Source: Achatina immaculata
Taxonomy: Eukaryota; Mollusca; Gastropoda; Stylommatophora; Achatinidae
Direction of reading: 5' to 3'
Length of the DNA stretch: 64,000 nucleotides
Assembly (NCBI GenBank): GCA_009760885.1
Contig: CM019692.1
Coordinates: 46,189,430-46,253,429, forward strand
This document shows positions 1 through 10,145 of this stretch, one piece after another. Made by a program: the position numbers and the translations under genes. The first letter of the stretch is position 1; each line of letters starts with the position of its first letter. The notes below the pieces were generated by a model. The model worked only from the letters and a program-made list of their open reading frames with translations, had not been told where the DNA came from and ran no database searches.

Positions 1-4
<4 letters not shown>

Positions 5-31
<27 letters not shown>
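5..31. repeat. (TA)n microsatellite
   Basis: Uninterrupted TA dinucleotide run at the window edge. It has no coding content and its true left end may lie outside the window. Confidence 0.95.
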
Positions 32-280
32 CGCATGTTTTCTGCACTTCGTCAGAAATTTTGGTCAGAAACTGTTAAATTGCTCCGATGTAGTTGCTAA
101 TGGGTAAATCAGTTGCCACGTTATGGCCAAAGGTTTCTGTATCTTCTATGGAATACCAATATTAAAAGAAAACAAATATTCAGGAATCAGATGAATCTTG
201 CAGTACCAAGAATTATGGCATGAAACTTACAGACTCAATGCAAGTAAGAATAAGATTTTTATCTTAAACCAGGAATGACG

Positions 281-446
281 TCTGAGTGGTGAAGTTATTA
301 GTGCATTAGCCTCTCGTGGCAACGGTAGGAGGTTCGAATCCAACCGCAGGCGGGCCCTGGTCACCCAGCTGTAGAAATGGGTGACTGATTTCTTCTGGAG
401 TTTGGGAAGGAGGGGTGGCCAGGCTTGATGCTGATCTTAGTGTGCT
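281..446 (+). mobile_element. SINE-A, tRNA-derived SINE (copy 1)
   Basis: A tRNA-like head carries a near-consensus pol III B box, GGTTCGAATCC, at 331-341. It is followed by a body with 'agctgtagaaatgggtgac' and 'ttcttctggagtttgggaag'. The same body is found at 50095-50293 (minus), 60121-60316 (plus) and, split, at 7880-8450 (minus), so this is a dispersed family and not a tRNA gene. The right end runs straight into the CATT tail of a LINE-B remnant. The family assignment comes from self-comparison within the window; no database name is claimed. Confidence 0.75.
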
Positions 447-552
447 CATTCATTCATTCATTCATTCATTTATTCATTCGTTCATTCATATGTTCCTTGC
501 GGAACTTTACCTCCCTAACAGCTCTCTTGTAGGCCACTCGGTTGTGCTGATA
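447..552 (-). mobile_element. LINE-B 3'-end remnant with (ATGA)n tail
   Basis: Read on the minus strand, this encodes HNRVAYKRAVREVKFRKEH followed by MNE. It matches the C-terminus of the large LINE-B copy ending at 59457 (HNREAYRSAVREAKFHKGH then ANE). The CATT/CATTCGTT tetranucleotide run at 447-490 is the reverse complement of the ATGA-type tail that follows the stop in LINE-B. The element is strongly 5'-truncated; only about 25 codons remain. Confidence 0.75.
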
Positions 553-2131
553 GGAAAATATGGGCTCTAACACTATATCTCTTAGAAGCCACCATAGCTT
601 AACAGGGCAACCTTGCACCAAGATGTCTGCAAAATACGCTCACTTAGATTTGTACGAAGAGGATACGAGAAGTTTTCAAAAAGCAATGGACATTGCCTTG
701 ATCCATATAATGGCGAAAACGCCCCACACACCAAAGTAACAAACGATGGGCCCGAAAGTTTTATTCACGGCTGCCGATTCTGTTCTTCTTATTTTTCGTG
801 AAAATAATCATTTTAAGTAAAAGCGCGGTACCCCTCTGCAGTTACACTGATTTGTTTGCTGTGTTTGTTGATCTTCATATTTTATTCTGAAGTGTATATT
901 TCGAGATTGCAATAATCTGTTATAGTTTGTGCAATCTGTTACTGGGCAGATGTTTATTCTCAAGCTTGGGGCGATGCGGGAAGACGTAGTTTTGTTGAGA
1001 TTTGCCACTCTTGTCAGGAAACGGACTCGAAGAAATGTTTTAAAAGGCATAAGATGAAAAGAAACGAAAAGAAGGAAAAATAGAAAGAAATTGCCGGAGC
1101 AATTATTGCTTGGATGTCTTTAGTGGACCGTCCTGTCAGAGGAAGATGGATGGGTTTGGTTGCGATCTCAGAACTGACGATGATGCATGCCTGTGTGCAA
1201 ATATTCCGACTCCAGAGCAATTGTTTCGTTTTTTTTTTTTTTTGCTTTTTTTAGTCCCTGTACTTGTAATACAAGTATATAACTCACGATTTTATTTTTT
1301 GTTTCGGTTTTTTTTCTCCTCTTAGTGTCCGTACTTTTAATATAAGTAGCTGTCTTTTGTTTTGTCTTTTTGTCTTGGTTAACGTAAATTTAATATAGCC
1401 CATGGTCTAACAGTTATCGTTTACAGAAGCACACAGTTTGTCCGCGTTATTCGCGCACAGATCGCCATTATCCAGTTTTCTGTCTCAACAGTATAGTTAT
1501 TGTCCTGTGTTTATGTGACGAGCTGTGTGTACAAAAATTTGTGACGCAGCTGTGTGTAAAAATTATGTGACGCAGCTGTGTGTAAAATTATGCGCCTCAG
1601 TAGAATAAGAAGATTAAAAACATAGCGTTGTAGCAAATCGTTTCACTAAATCAGTGCAAAAGAACGTTAATTTATACATCCATTCTCTCGTCCGTCTGTC
1701 TGTCCACACAATCTATTAATCCACATTTTTGGACGCTTTTGGTTAAGCAGTACCCCTTATAGTATCCATATAGAACAGAAAAAAAACCCCATTTCTTACG
1801 GTTTGTAGCCAGGCTTGCAAGATGTGCAGGGTGTAATGGAGAATGTCCATCACGGCTTCAACGGGTCTTTACCAAGTTGCCCTTGGTCAATATGTCTTCC
1901 TCTTTTCTCTACATGTTCGTCAAGTTACTGTTATAGTGGCGATGTTGGAGTCCACTTACCGTCCTTTTAACGTCCACTTTTGCCAGGAAAACTTGTGGTT
2001 ATTATATTGTTATGTTATGTCTAAATCTGCTAAACCTGGAGGAAAAAACGATAGTTCAAAAACGGTAGGGAAGGATTTTAGTTTAGACAGCTACCGCAGT
2101 TTGATCTTAATGTAGTGTAATCTTTGTAATC

Positions 2132-2132
<1 letters not shown>
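553..2132. other. Unassigned AT-rich stretch
   Basis: No convincing gene is seen; the open frames are short and have no recognisable domain. It contains T-rich runs around 1230-1320 and a small three-fold tandem repeat near 1512-1592, whose units share 'gtgacgcagctgtgtgtaaa'. Most likely old intergenic or intronic sequence. Confidence 0.5.
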
Positions 2133-2163
<31 letters not shown>

Positions 2164-2420
2164 TTTCCTCTCTCTCTCTCTTTCCTCTCTCTCTCTCTCT
2201 CTTTCCTCCCTTTGAACTCTTAAATGGGACTTCCTCAAGAGTTTTCCACGAACACATCTTTTTTTTTCCGTCGAGCCCTCTGTTACTCAACATCCTCTCT
2301 GTAGTTCTTCCCATGCCTCCTTTGGTCTACCCTTACTCCTGTTTCTTTGAGATGTCCATGTCAGTGACTTATTTTTGGTTACCAGTCATCCAGAGCACGT
2401 GCCACTGCCATCGCCAACAA
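2133..2420 (-). mobile_element. LINE-D 3' end (copy a) with (GA)n tail
   Basis: On the minus strand this is the C-terminal coding end of a LINE whose better copies read RSKGRPKETWRRTTERMLSN. It is followed by the shared 'aagtcccat..ttaagagttc' segment and a long GA tract (CT on plus, 2133-2207). Four other copies occur at 7970-8302, 11260-11490, 42081-42307 and 53627-53842. This copy is decayed, with an interrupted frame. The order coding end, short 3'UTR, GA tail is the same as in copies b and d. Confidence 0.75.
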
Positions 2421-3094
2421 TCGACTTGTATACTTTATTTAAAAAATCTGTAGTCAGCTGGAGTTTGCGTACATCCCGAAACCATTTTTCTGATACAGGA
2501 TCTGGCCTGCCTGTCTTCTCTGCACTTCATACGTCGGGCTTTTCTGCAGAATATGATATCCCATTATCCTTCCGATGCCATATACAAATATGCGGGTGCT
2601 ACCCAAAGTTTCAAGTTCCCGCTCAGAGAGAAATTCAGAAACAGCATCCACTTGTGTCCTGATTAGCTATGTATGGAATACCCAGTTTTATGTATTGGGC
2701 CTAATGCCAGTATTAAATTTTCTATATGAACAGATGGGAATTGTATGTTCATATGAACAGGAGGGCAATCTAAAAATGTGAACATAAATTATATAAATTA
2801 CATTAGCATTTCAAATTTTTGTTGGATATAACCTAAACTGAAATATTTATTACTCTTTCCAGGTGATGTTAGGCGAACCAGAAGAGATTTTCTTTAGTAT
2901 TTGAAATGTTACTGTTATAACTTTCTTTCGAACACGAAGGTTCGCATTTCGTCATTATTCTGTCAAATACGAAGTTAATATTTAGAAATACTTGATAAGT
3001 TTCTTGTCTTAATACCGTATTACACAATGTAAAATATAAGAAGAGTTCAATTTTTTTTTAACTTTAAGGCTCATTCTGCGGATGCAAAGCGTCT
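2421..3094. other. Unassigned sequence
   Basis: Overlapping short open frames on both strands near 2454-2662 have no recognisable motif. The segment directly 5' of the LINE-D end could be more LINE-D coding sequence, but I cannot align it with another copy here. 2780-3090 is AT-rich and featureless. Confidence 0.4.
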
Positions 3095-3160
3095 AAAACT
3101 GCAGAGAGAAGGCATAAAACAGAGTTGAATAACTGTTTTATGCCTTCTCTCTGTGGTTTT
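3095..3160. repeat. 66-nt hairpin: 28-bp arms, 10-nt loop
   Basis: The left arm (3095-3122, core gagagaaggcataaaacag) is the reverse complement of the right arm (3133-3160, core ctgttttatgccttctctc). The only two differences become G-U pairs in RNA, so a plus-strand transcript would fold into an unbroken 28-bp stem with a 10-nt loop. Sizes match a metazoan pre-miRNA, but near-perfect pairing also fits a small foldback element or a recent palindrome. There is no evidence of transcription. Confidence 0.6.
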
Positions 3161-3323
3161 ATATTTCCTTCAAGTTTTGCTAAGTTTTTTTTGGTGTTTT
3201 TTGTTGCACATTGCCTCTCCTTATTTGCCACTGCCTGTATCTTGATCCTGTCCCTTCCTTCTTTTGTAGATACATATATAATATATACAGAATATGTATA
3301 GTATTAATATTCTGAATTCATAT

Positions 3324-3619
3324 GCAGGAAACTCTCTGCCGTAGAGAGCGGAACAACAACACAACTCCTTCAGATCATCAGAGGAAGTACCCCCCCCCCC
3401 TCAGACAAGTGTTTCGGCCCTTTAAACTCCTGACACTCTAAGGGGGGGTGGGCCCCTCTGGGTCATGACTCCCAGAGGTCTTGTGAGTTGTTGCTTTTTT
3501 GGTCCCGGGATTGAACCCGTGATCTTCCAGTTGCCACTGCATATTTTTTTTTAAGTGCGTCTTTAGCGATTTAGCTACGGAGGACTGGTATTGGTTGTGG
3601 TAAATGAAATTACTTATGT
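3324..3619 (-). mobile_element. SINE-B, tRNA-derived SINE (copy 1)
   Basis: Minus-strand copy of a ~300-bp SINE. Its tRNA-like head has 'tagctaaatcgctaaagac' and a B box 'gggttcaatcccgg', the body contains 'gggagtcatgacccagagg', and the 3' end has 'cggaacaacaacacaact' on plus. The 3' terminus holds a short inverted repeat (CTCTCTGCCGTAGAGAG on plus). Copies at 41406-41705 and 45121-45382 confirm the boundaries. The first two copies also share a ~35-bp 5' extension beginning 'acataagtaatttcattt'. Confidence 0.85.
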
Positions 3620-4595
3620 TGCCAATTCTCGCCAACTAGCTACTATAAAAGTGACTGCCCTTTGTCTACAAATCTATTATTTGTGTTATATCACAAACTT
3701 CCGTTAACATTTCTTTCTGATTTATTTTTTAAATGTAAATTTCTTTTTTTTTTCCTGAATCAATTTCTTGTAAACTTTATTTAAAAAAAAATAAACGTGT
3801 TTTCCTCATCTGAAACAGTGTCTCCTTAACTGTGTCGAGTTTTATTACTTTTATTATTATTTACTTTCGTTTCCATCTCATGTTTTTCATTAGTACATTT
3901 TATGTTTCGGTGACCTAGACTACTCGTTTACTGGATATTGTCTTGGTAACAAATTGCTGTTTCACGGAGACTAAAAAAAAGTAATCGTACGCAAATCAAA
4001 GAGCCAGACGAAACAAATAATTGAAATTGTCACATTTCATAAGGTGTTTTAACTATTCAGTTTCCGTTAAGAATACCTTTTTCGTTGATTATTTTTGTTG
4101 ACTTTTTATTTATTTATTTATTTTTTTGGAAAGTTGTAAGGTAAAAACGGTTGAGACGTTGAAGACAAGCTTCGTCAATTCTTTAGTAAGAGTAATTTCC
4201 CTTGGACGTTTTCTTGCGACAGAGTGTAATAATGACGAGGGCAACTTGCAACACAAGAAAGCGAGCAAGTGCAAACCGAGGCAAAAAGTGAAAGGGCATC
4301 GGGCACACAACTTTGGTTTTACGCTGCTCATGTGCACGTCTTGTTTGCATGCTTCTTTCGCGGATGCGCAGATTTTAAGCCGCGAATACACAACTCTTTT
4401 CGCGCAAAATTTCCCGCCCCTTGTACAGGTGTGCGCGGCTTTTGTGTGGTCTGGTAAAAATTGGTGATGTTTGTCAGAGATTTTTGAAATAGGTTAAGAC
4501 AATACAAGTAACAGCGTCTTGTCTCCACAGTTTCATTGCTAGACTCTAGGTTACGTGATTTTCATACTCTCGGGTCGTTAGTTAAATATAGTAAC
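3620..4595. other. Unassigned; GC-richer part at 4190-4460
   Basis: 3620-4180 is AT-rich with T and A runs. 4190-4460 is richer in CpG and has overlapping open frames in several phases on both strands, the longest being 113 codons from 4126. None shows a domain, and all start and stop incoherently, so I read them as chance. The E2F-like sites listed separately lie here. 4460-4595 shows nothing specific. Confidence 0.4.
4397..4420. promoter_or_regulatory. Clustered E2F-like motifs
   Basis: The palindrome TTTTCGCGCAAAA (4397-4409) reads as an E2F-type half-site on each strand and is followed directly by TTTCCCGCC (4410-4418), another E2F-type match. The surrounding 250 bp is CpG-richer than its neighbours. 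This is motif resemblance only: no transcription start or downstream gene is recognised. Confidence 0.2.
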
Positions 4596-4931
4596 TCTTC
4601 TTCTTCTTCTGCTAGCTGGTGTTCTTTGCAGCTGATGCGGTGAAGATGTTGAGACACAGCATCGTACCAGCTTGAGACCGGTTCACTGCAGCTATTCTTT
4701 CACTCTCTGAGTACAGCTAAAAAGCATGGGGTGTGCAATACTTCTTTAGCAGACTCCACCACCATGGGGACCATGGCGATCCCTACCCCATTAGCCGGAT
4801 TAGGGCTGTTACTGGCGGTACTAACGGAAAAATACGACAGGGTCTTGGTCAGCTATGGTTCGTCAGCTCTGAAGCCGGCATGTCGGCTGATTGCCAAAAC
4901 AGAAAGCGTGTTTGTCCCCCCCCCCCCCCCC
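4596..4931 (-). mobile_element. GAA-tailed retroposon (copy 1)
   Basis: Minus-oriented copy of a ~320-bp repeat. On plus it begins with the inverted tail (CTT)n at 4596-4609. It then has 'gcagctgatgcggtgaagatg', 'ctaccccattagccgg', 'gacagggtcttggtcagcta' and 'catgtcggctgattgcc', and ends in a 16-C run (4916-4931). Plus-oriented copies at 19088-19525 and 24280-24782 share each block in reverse complement and also end in (GAA)n. No pol III boxes or ORF are recognised; it may be a LINE 3' end or a SINE. Confidence 0.75.
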
Positions 4932-5327
4932 AGTAACTTTTCGTAGCTTACAGTATCTTATCTTTTCTAGTCTTAGGGTGTTAAACAATTTTCATTCTCT
5001 CTTGTATATACTGTTAAGAAAAGGAAACGTAACAAATACAATGTTGCGATTTAAACTGAAGTTTGCTGATCAGACAAGGGCAAATTGCCTGAAACTTTCA
5101 CTTGGACATCAGCTTCACGTGCTGACCTGAATTGTACTCGGCAGATGATTCATGAGCTCAGAAAAGCGACACTAGTCAAAACAGCATTTCTGACAATAAC
5201 TCATGACAGGTTCATGAGAATCTCGTGAAACTTACTGAACACAAAACTCACTGACCATGTTATTGAATGCCTATAAAAGATTGACGCTCCTCGAAAAAAA
5301 AATCATTAGAAAATTCAATGCGCAGAT
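4932..5327. other. Flank of the Tc1-like element
   Basis: Contains 'actcatgacaggttcatgag', a small imperfect palindrome near 5200-5220, and AT-rich sequence leading to the transposase start. I could not recognise terminal inverted repeats, so the transposon's outer ends are undefined. Confidence 0.4.
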
Positions 5328-6295
5328 ATGGCTCATCTCACTACAGAACAACGACTCATCATCATTGGACATTTACAGACTGGACAGTCACAAAGTATAG
5401 TGACCATACAATGTAATGTGGTTAAAAGCACCATTAGTCGCCTTTGGAGACGATTTCAAGAAACTGGCTCAGTTGCAGACCAGCCAGGCAGACCCGTAAT
5501 CACAAAGCCTGCGAAGACCGCTTCATACGGCTGCGTCACCTCAGGAATCGATTTGTGTATCTGCGTCCTCAACAGTCAAGTCAAAGACAGAAACTCGTCG
5601 AATTTCAGATCAAACGATGAGGAACCGGCTGCACGACGCTGGTCTTTGAGCTGGAAGACCCTACAGAGGTCTTGTTCTTACAGACCGGCATCGCCAAAAC
5701 CGACTGCAGTGGGCGAACCAGCATCATCAACGGACAGTTGCGAATGACTGGAGAAGGGTTTGGTTTAGTGATGAACCATTCTTTCTGCTACAGCGACACG
5801 ATAGATGGAGAAGAGTTTACCACAGAGTCCATGAGCGCTACGCCCAGAACTTCGTGGATGAGGATGTGTACTGGTGTGGACGCGATCAACTTCATGGAAG
5901 ATGTGACCTGATGCAAATTGAAGGACTCCTGAATGCCCAACGATATATCCGCTGAAATTCTTGAAATCTCACGTCGTTCCACTTCTGGCTGCACCAGGGT
6001 TGATTTTTCAGCAGGATAACGGTTGGCCTCATGTGGCACAACTCACCACCCAGTTCCTCGCTGACAAAAACGTCCATCTGTGTCATCAGACATGAACCCA
6101 ATAGAACACTTATGGGATGAATTCGACAGACAAATCCGCCAGCGAGACGTGGCACCAACCAATCTCCGACAGTTGTCTCTTGCACTGTGGGAAGAACGGG
6201 CGGCCATCCCTCAACAGATCCAATGGATAATCATATCTATGTCAAGGAGATGTCGTTCTCTGATACAGGCCAGAGGAGGTCATACATCTTACTGA
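5328..6295 (+). pseudogene. Tc1/mariner-type transposase, frameshifted
   Basis: A DDE-superfamily transposase would cut and reinsert its own element. The N-terminus from ATG 5328 (MAHLTTEQRLIIIGHLQTGQ) leads into two helix-turn-helix motifs (TISRLWRRFQETGSV, then the GRP linker QPGRP). After frameshifts come RVWFSDEPFF around 5755-5785 (first D), IFQQDNGWPHVAQL around 5998-6040 (second D) and DMNPIEHLWDEFDRQI around 6090-6135 (the E). That order and the PIEHLWDE block are typical of Tc1-like enzymes of about 340 residues. The pieces lie in three frames with internal stops, so this copy is dead. Inverted termini were not identified. Confidence 0.85.
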
Positions 6296-7570
6296 AACGG
6301 AGGCTTCAGTCGCACAGAACTAAAGTCCAAATCAAATTTAATGAACATCATTTCATTGTTAAAGTCTTAAAGTTTCTTCATGCCAAGATTGAAACATTAA
6401 TACCGTAAAATAAAATTTTGATACAAGTTTGAAATTTTGTGTCCTTTACGACTACATTAGTGTTACGTTCCTTTTTTTGAACAGTATATATTTAACTGGT
6501 ACATCACAATCGGGTCTCCTCACTTTCCTCCCCCTCCCCCCTTTTTCCACCTTGCTGGATCATGAATGTCCATGTTCATGCTGTGCCAGGGACAAACAGA
6601 AATGCAAATAGCCAAATTTCATGTTGCCCGGATGGTCAGCTAGTTCTTTCAAGCCCGCAAGATCCACACATATGTAGTATTTATATTAGGGCGCTTTTCT
6701 GGCTCTTTGACCTTTAGGAGCTTCCTCGGACAGCTTCTGACGGTCTGTAGCTTGTTGTCTGATCTTGCTGACTAGTATTCATGTTTCCATCTGCAGACAT
6801 TGTGTTTCCTCTGTGCCTTTGACTGTATTGCTGATCTGGATATTTATCTGATCTGGATGCTTCTGTCGCTTTTAATGGGTATCTCTACGAGTTTAATGCC
6901 TCGGTATTACTTGTAGCGATCTTGCTTCCTAACTTGTGCGATCGTTATGTGTCTTTTTTTTCCTCTATACCACTGTAGGAATAAAATACAGGATTTTAAT
7001 GGGCTAATAATTGGCTGTAATTTATATGTTGTTATATTGCAGTTTTATTATTGGTATCTTATCTTTATAGGTACATCAATATTGAGGATTTCACAGGCTA
7101 ACACATTCACACATTACACCAATGAAAGGGAAAACAAAATCTGTCAGTACTACTTCTTCAAATAATCATAACACTTATATTGTGGTTAAATCATTTGTTT
7201 ACACAGTTAGCAAAATCAAACAAAGGATTATCATTTTATATGTTGTTATTCATCAGCTTATTTGTTGTTATCAACAAAATCAAATCGATTTCCTTTAATA
7301 TTTGGTTCCTTCAAAATGTACCAACAATGGAATAACTGAAATCAGTGTAACATCTTACGTATCGTGGGTTAGTTTGATTTTGTTAACATAAAATCGTTCT
7401 TTGCAAAATTCTCTAACCTTCATCATTGAGGAATAAGTGTCTGAATATAATCAGAGGTACTAACTGGTAATAATTGCGTACAACATGCATATACATAAAA
7501 TTCAAAAATTCATATTTATCCTAATTTCGCACGTTACTAAATCCACTACATCTGAAATAGATTACTTATG
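6296..7570. other. Unassigned AT-rich stretch
   Basis: The first ~130 bp may still belong to the Tc1-like element's 3' flank. The remainder has no domain-bearing frames, splice-bounded coding or repeats shared with other parts of the window. Confidence 0.45.
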
Positions 7571-7571
7571 T

Positions 7572-7611
<40 letters not shown>

Positions 7612-7618
7612 TATATAT
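7571..7618. repeat. (TA)n microsatellite
   Basis: AT dinucleotide run with one phase slip near 7604. Confidence 0.95.
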
Positions 7619-7879
7619 GCTATTTCTTTTATTTAATGAGGCAAATCGCAAACATCGTCTTTATAATCACTAATTTGATAATAATATGGAATAAGCGAAA
7701 GACACAAAATTGAAGAACAATATGATTTTGTAAAAGGAAAGTGCCCAAGTGATTAATTTTTTTTTAACATTGAGAACAATAACTGAACGATCTCTAAAAG
7801 TAAACAAAGATTTATTCTTGTGCATTATTTTTTTTAAAGTCCTCTTTTTCCACGCCATTAAGGCATGTTGGGAATACGG

Positions 7880-7961
7880 AGTTAGGCCCGTACTTCCTTG
7901 ACCATCGGCACATGAAAGTCTGATGTGGTCAGTATCACGCTCTGCCGCTTTAACCTCCCCA

Positions 7962-8007
<46 letters not shown>

Positions 8008-8450
8008 CCTTAAGTGCCCAGGGCACATGGGGCTTCCGCAAGGGTTTTCCACAAATGCCTGTCCTTCGCCTTTTTTTCTGCTCTTGCCCAGGTGAGCCCT
8101 CTATTGCTCAACATCCTTTCTGTTGTTCTTCTCCATGTCTCTTTTGGTCTACCTTACTTCTGTTCCCCTGTGGTGTCCATCTTAGTGCTATTTTTGGTAG
8201 TGAGTTGTCAGTCATTCGGAGCACATGTCCCAACCATCGCCAGCGTCTTTCCTCAATAATTGTTGTCAGTGGTTTCATCTGCATTTCTGCTAATAAAATG
8301 TTCCAGATTTCTCAGGTACTCATTTTTAGAGGTTGAGTGGACTCCGGAGACTTTTTGGTGCGGTGGTACTAGAAAAAAAAAATTCCCCCCCCCCGCTGAG
8401 ACTCGAACCCGGCACCACTGGATTAGTAAAACGAGCTCACTTTTGCTTTA
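7880..8450 (-). mobile_element. SINE-A (copy 2), split by LINE-D
   Basis: Minus-strand SINE-A in two parts. The 3' part (7880-7969) has 'gtcagtatcacgctctgcc' and the promoter-bearing 5' part (8303-8450) has the reverse-complement B box 'actcgaacccgg'. Together they give the SINE-A order seen intact at 50095-50293: B box, 'gagtacctgagaaatctgg', 'gcgtgatactgaccacatc', 'tcaaggaagtacggg'. The LINE-D insertion at 7970-8302 separates them and is flanked by the 11-bp duplication ccagatttctc. A poly-C/poly-A stretch at 8369-8394 is an internal expansion. Confidence 0.75.
7970..8302 (-). mobile_element. LINE-D 3' end (copy b), GA-tailed, inside SINE-A
   Basis: 5'-truncated LINE insertion in minus orientation. 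The minus strand codes for the LINE-D C-terminus (GHVL-like start, GRPKET-like centre, LRKPHVPWALKV-like end) and finishes in a GA tract (CT on plus, 7970-8004). Target duplication: ccagatttctc at 7959-7969 and 8303-8313. The last two or three bases of the left copy merge with the CT run, so the safe length is 8-9 bp. Insertion was into an existing SINE-A. Confidence 0.8.
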
Positions 8451-9084
8451 TTGGTTACGCGAAAGCTCTTGATAGAGACAGACATGCAGATAATATAAAA
8501 ATGCTAGAGAAAAAAAAACAACTTAATATAGATGATACAAATATGAGAATTATTAAGACTTTGTGCTGGAATCAAAGTGTAGCATTAAGAATAAACAATG
8601 TCATCAGTGAATGTCAAGAGATAAAGCAAGGCCGTATGACAAAGTTGAATCCTGTCGCTTGTTCTGTTCTCATATATACAGTCAAAGCTCATGAGATGTA
8701 TTTTAAAAAAAAAACAATTGAAAGGAATAACAAATAGAAGGCCACAGTATCAGTAACCTGAGGTATACTGATGACACAGTTCTAACTTGATGACACCGTT
8801 CTAACAGAAGAAAGTGAAAACACCTGTCAAAAAAAAAAACAACCAGTGAACAAGATTGTTAAAAAGAGCAATAAAAGAGATTTTGAGCGAAATAGTAAAT
8901 ACACCAAAAGCTCAACATCTTCTGAACTGGGAAGACACTGACGCAGGTGAACAAATTCAGTTACCTCTGAACAATAGTAACATCTGACTGCACCTACGGA
9001 ATTGAAATCAAATCAGAAACTCGAAAGGAAAGAAACAAAAAAAGTGTTTTCTATGACACGAACAAAATACTAGCAAATATGAGT

Positions 9085-9250
9085 GCCTGAAAGTGAGGCA
9101 AAGAGTATTACAGTGCTGTACAGAGCAGAGTGCTACAGTGGTTTATAGTCTTACAGTACTATATAGAGCAGAGTATTACAGTGCTTTATAGAGTCTTACA
9201 GTGCTATACAGAGCAGAATATTACCGTGCTTTATAGAGTCTTACAGGGTT
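9085..9250. repeat. ~20-25-bp minisatellite grown from LINE-G coding sequence
   Basis: About seven imperfect units of the type 'agtattacagtgctatatagagc'. Each unit is a copy of the LINE-G codons for VLQCYIE, the RT C-terminal segment that reads KRVLKCYIEPILLYG in LINE-A (54556-55432). The first unit is still in phase with LINE-G, so the array expanded within the element. Confidence 0.75.
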
Positions 9251-9256
9251 ATTTAT

Positions 9257-9323
9257 AAGTCCGTGAAACATTTTAAAAACTCACAACAAAATAAACTACA
9301 TAACGGATTATGATTATTCTTGC

Positions 9324-9365
<42 letters not shown>

Positions 9366-9659
9366 CGAACGAACATACTTTATTTTCAAATGGTTAAGAA
9401 TTGGGCACGCAGGCCCGTCTGACATTCTAGAATTTCGCATACCACTTCTTGATGCTGTTGAAAACAAGTGCTGCCTTTTGGAATTCCCGCTAGAAATCGT
9501 CGCTGCACAGTCACACCGGTGAGGTTCTTGCGTATTCCAAAACACAAAATGACTACTCACGCTTATTGGACGCCATATTTCCTACTGCTGCCTCCTAGCG
9601 GCAACCACGAGAGCTATGCGTGCGGGCTTTATTTAAAACAAAACAAAAAACTTGAAGAG

Positions 9660-9701
<42 letters not shown>

Positions 9702-9790
9702 GCTCTCTCGCACACACACATGGCGTAAGAAGAATCATAATCTGTTATATAGTTTATCTGTTGCGAATTTTTAAAATGTTTCACGGACTT
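9257..9790. mobile_element. Foldback-like element with ~69-bp terminal inverted repeats
   Basis: Left arm 9257-9325 begins aagtccgtgaaacatttta. Right arm 9722-9790 is its reverse complement with about eight substitutions, mostly transitions, and one indel. Inside the arms both sides continue with GA/CT tracts (9327-9360; 9660-9712). The ~300-bp interior carries a GCCC-type retroposon end (9372-9432) and no transposase. It sits inside LINE-G. I could not settle a target duplication. A non-autonomous DNA transposon or two opposed repeat copies are both possible. Confidence 0.65.
9372..9432 (-). mobile_element. GCCC-type retroposon 3' end (copy 1)
   Basis: The minus strand reads gaatgtcagacgggcctgcg, then tgcccaattcttaacc, then AAAATAAA and a GTTC tetranucleotide tail followed by CT. 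The same order recurs at 43496-43625 with an AATC tail and at 62347-62437 with a CATT-type tail. All three abut CT/GA tracts. It is probably the 3' end of an unidentified LINE or SINE. Confidence 0.7.
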
Positions 9791-10145
9791 CTAAATAGCA
9801 CTGTATAGAACCAACATTCCTGTATGGTTTTGAAACTTGAACAAGTAACATACAGATGATGAAGAAACTGGAAGCAACAGAGATATGATTTTTTAGAGAA
9901 AGATACAACAAATATCACGGACAGCCGGAAAGATTTTTAAAAAATGAAATGGTCCTCAGAGAAATCTCATAACAAAGAAAATTATATAAAAAACTTTTTT
10001 TTTAAACGGTCAAGTTTTCATGGACATTTCATGAGAAGAAAGAAGTTAGAGAACCAAGTACTGGGTGGAAAACTCAAGGGAAACAAATAATTATCAAGAG
10101 AAAATAGTTCAACAGACTGAGCACATTATGTAAGGGAAGAGATAA

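Larger units (their letters stand above)
8440..10145 (+). pseudogene. LINE-G reverse transcriptase, broken and interrupted
   Basis: Non-LTR retrotransposon remnant. 8442-8510 encodes FIGYAKALDRDRHADNIKML, the RT palm block usually FIDYxKAFD. Then comes LNIDDTNMRIIKTLCWNQS, and NLRYTDDTVLT at about 8756-8788, the YxDD catalytic box with T replacing A. C-terminal matter at 8930-9085 (FSYL, ILANMS) breaks at a minisatellite (9085-9250) and an inverted-repeat element (9257-9790). It resumes at about 9800-10145 (EPTFLYGFET, KKLEATE, VLREIS, FHGHFMRRKK). There are many stops and frameshifts, and the endonuclease domain is absent. Confidence 0.8.

Noticed and set aside
281..446. Functional tRNA gene at the B box 331-341
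   Set aside because: The body and end match other SINE-A copies; the tRNA part is degenerate.
4126..4467. 113-codon plus frame as a gene
   Set aside because: No domain, several competing frames on both strands, and no splice or promoter coherence.
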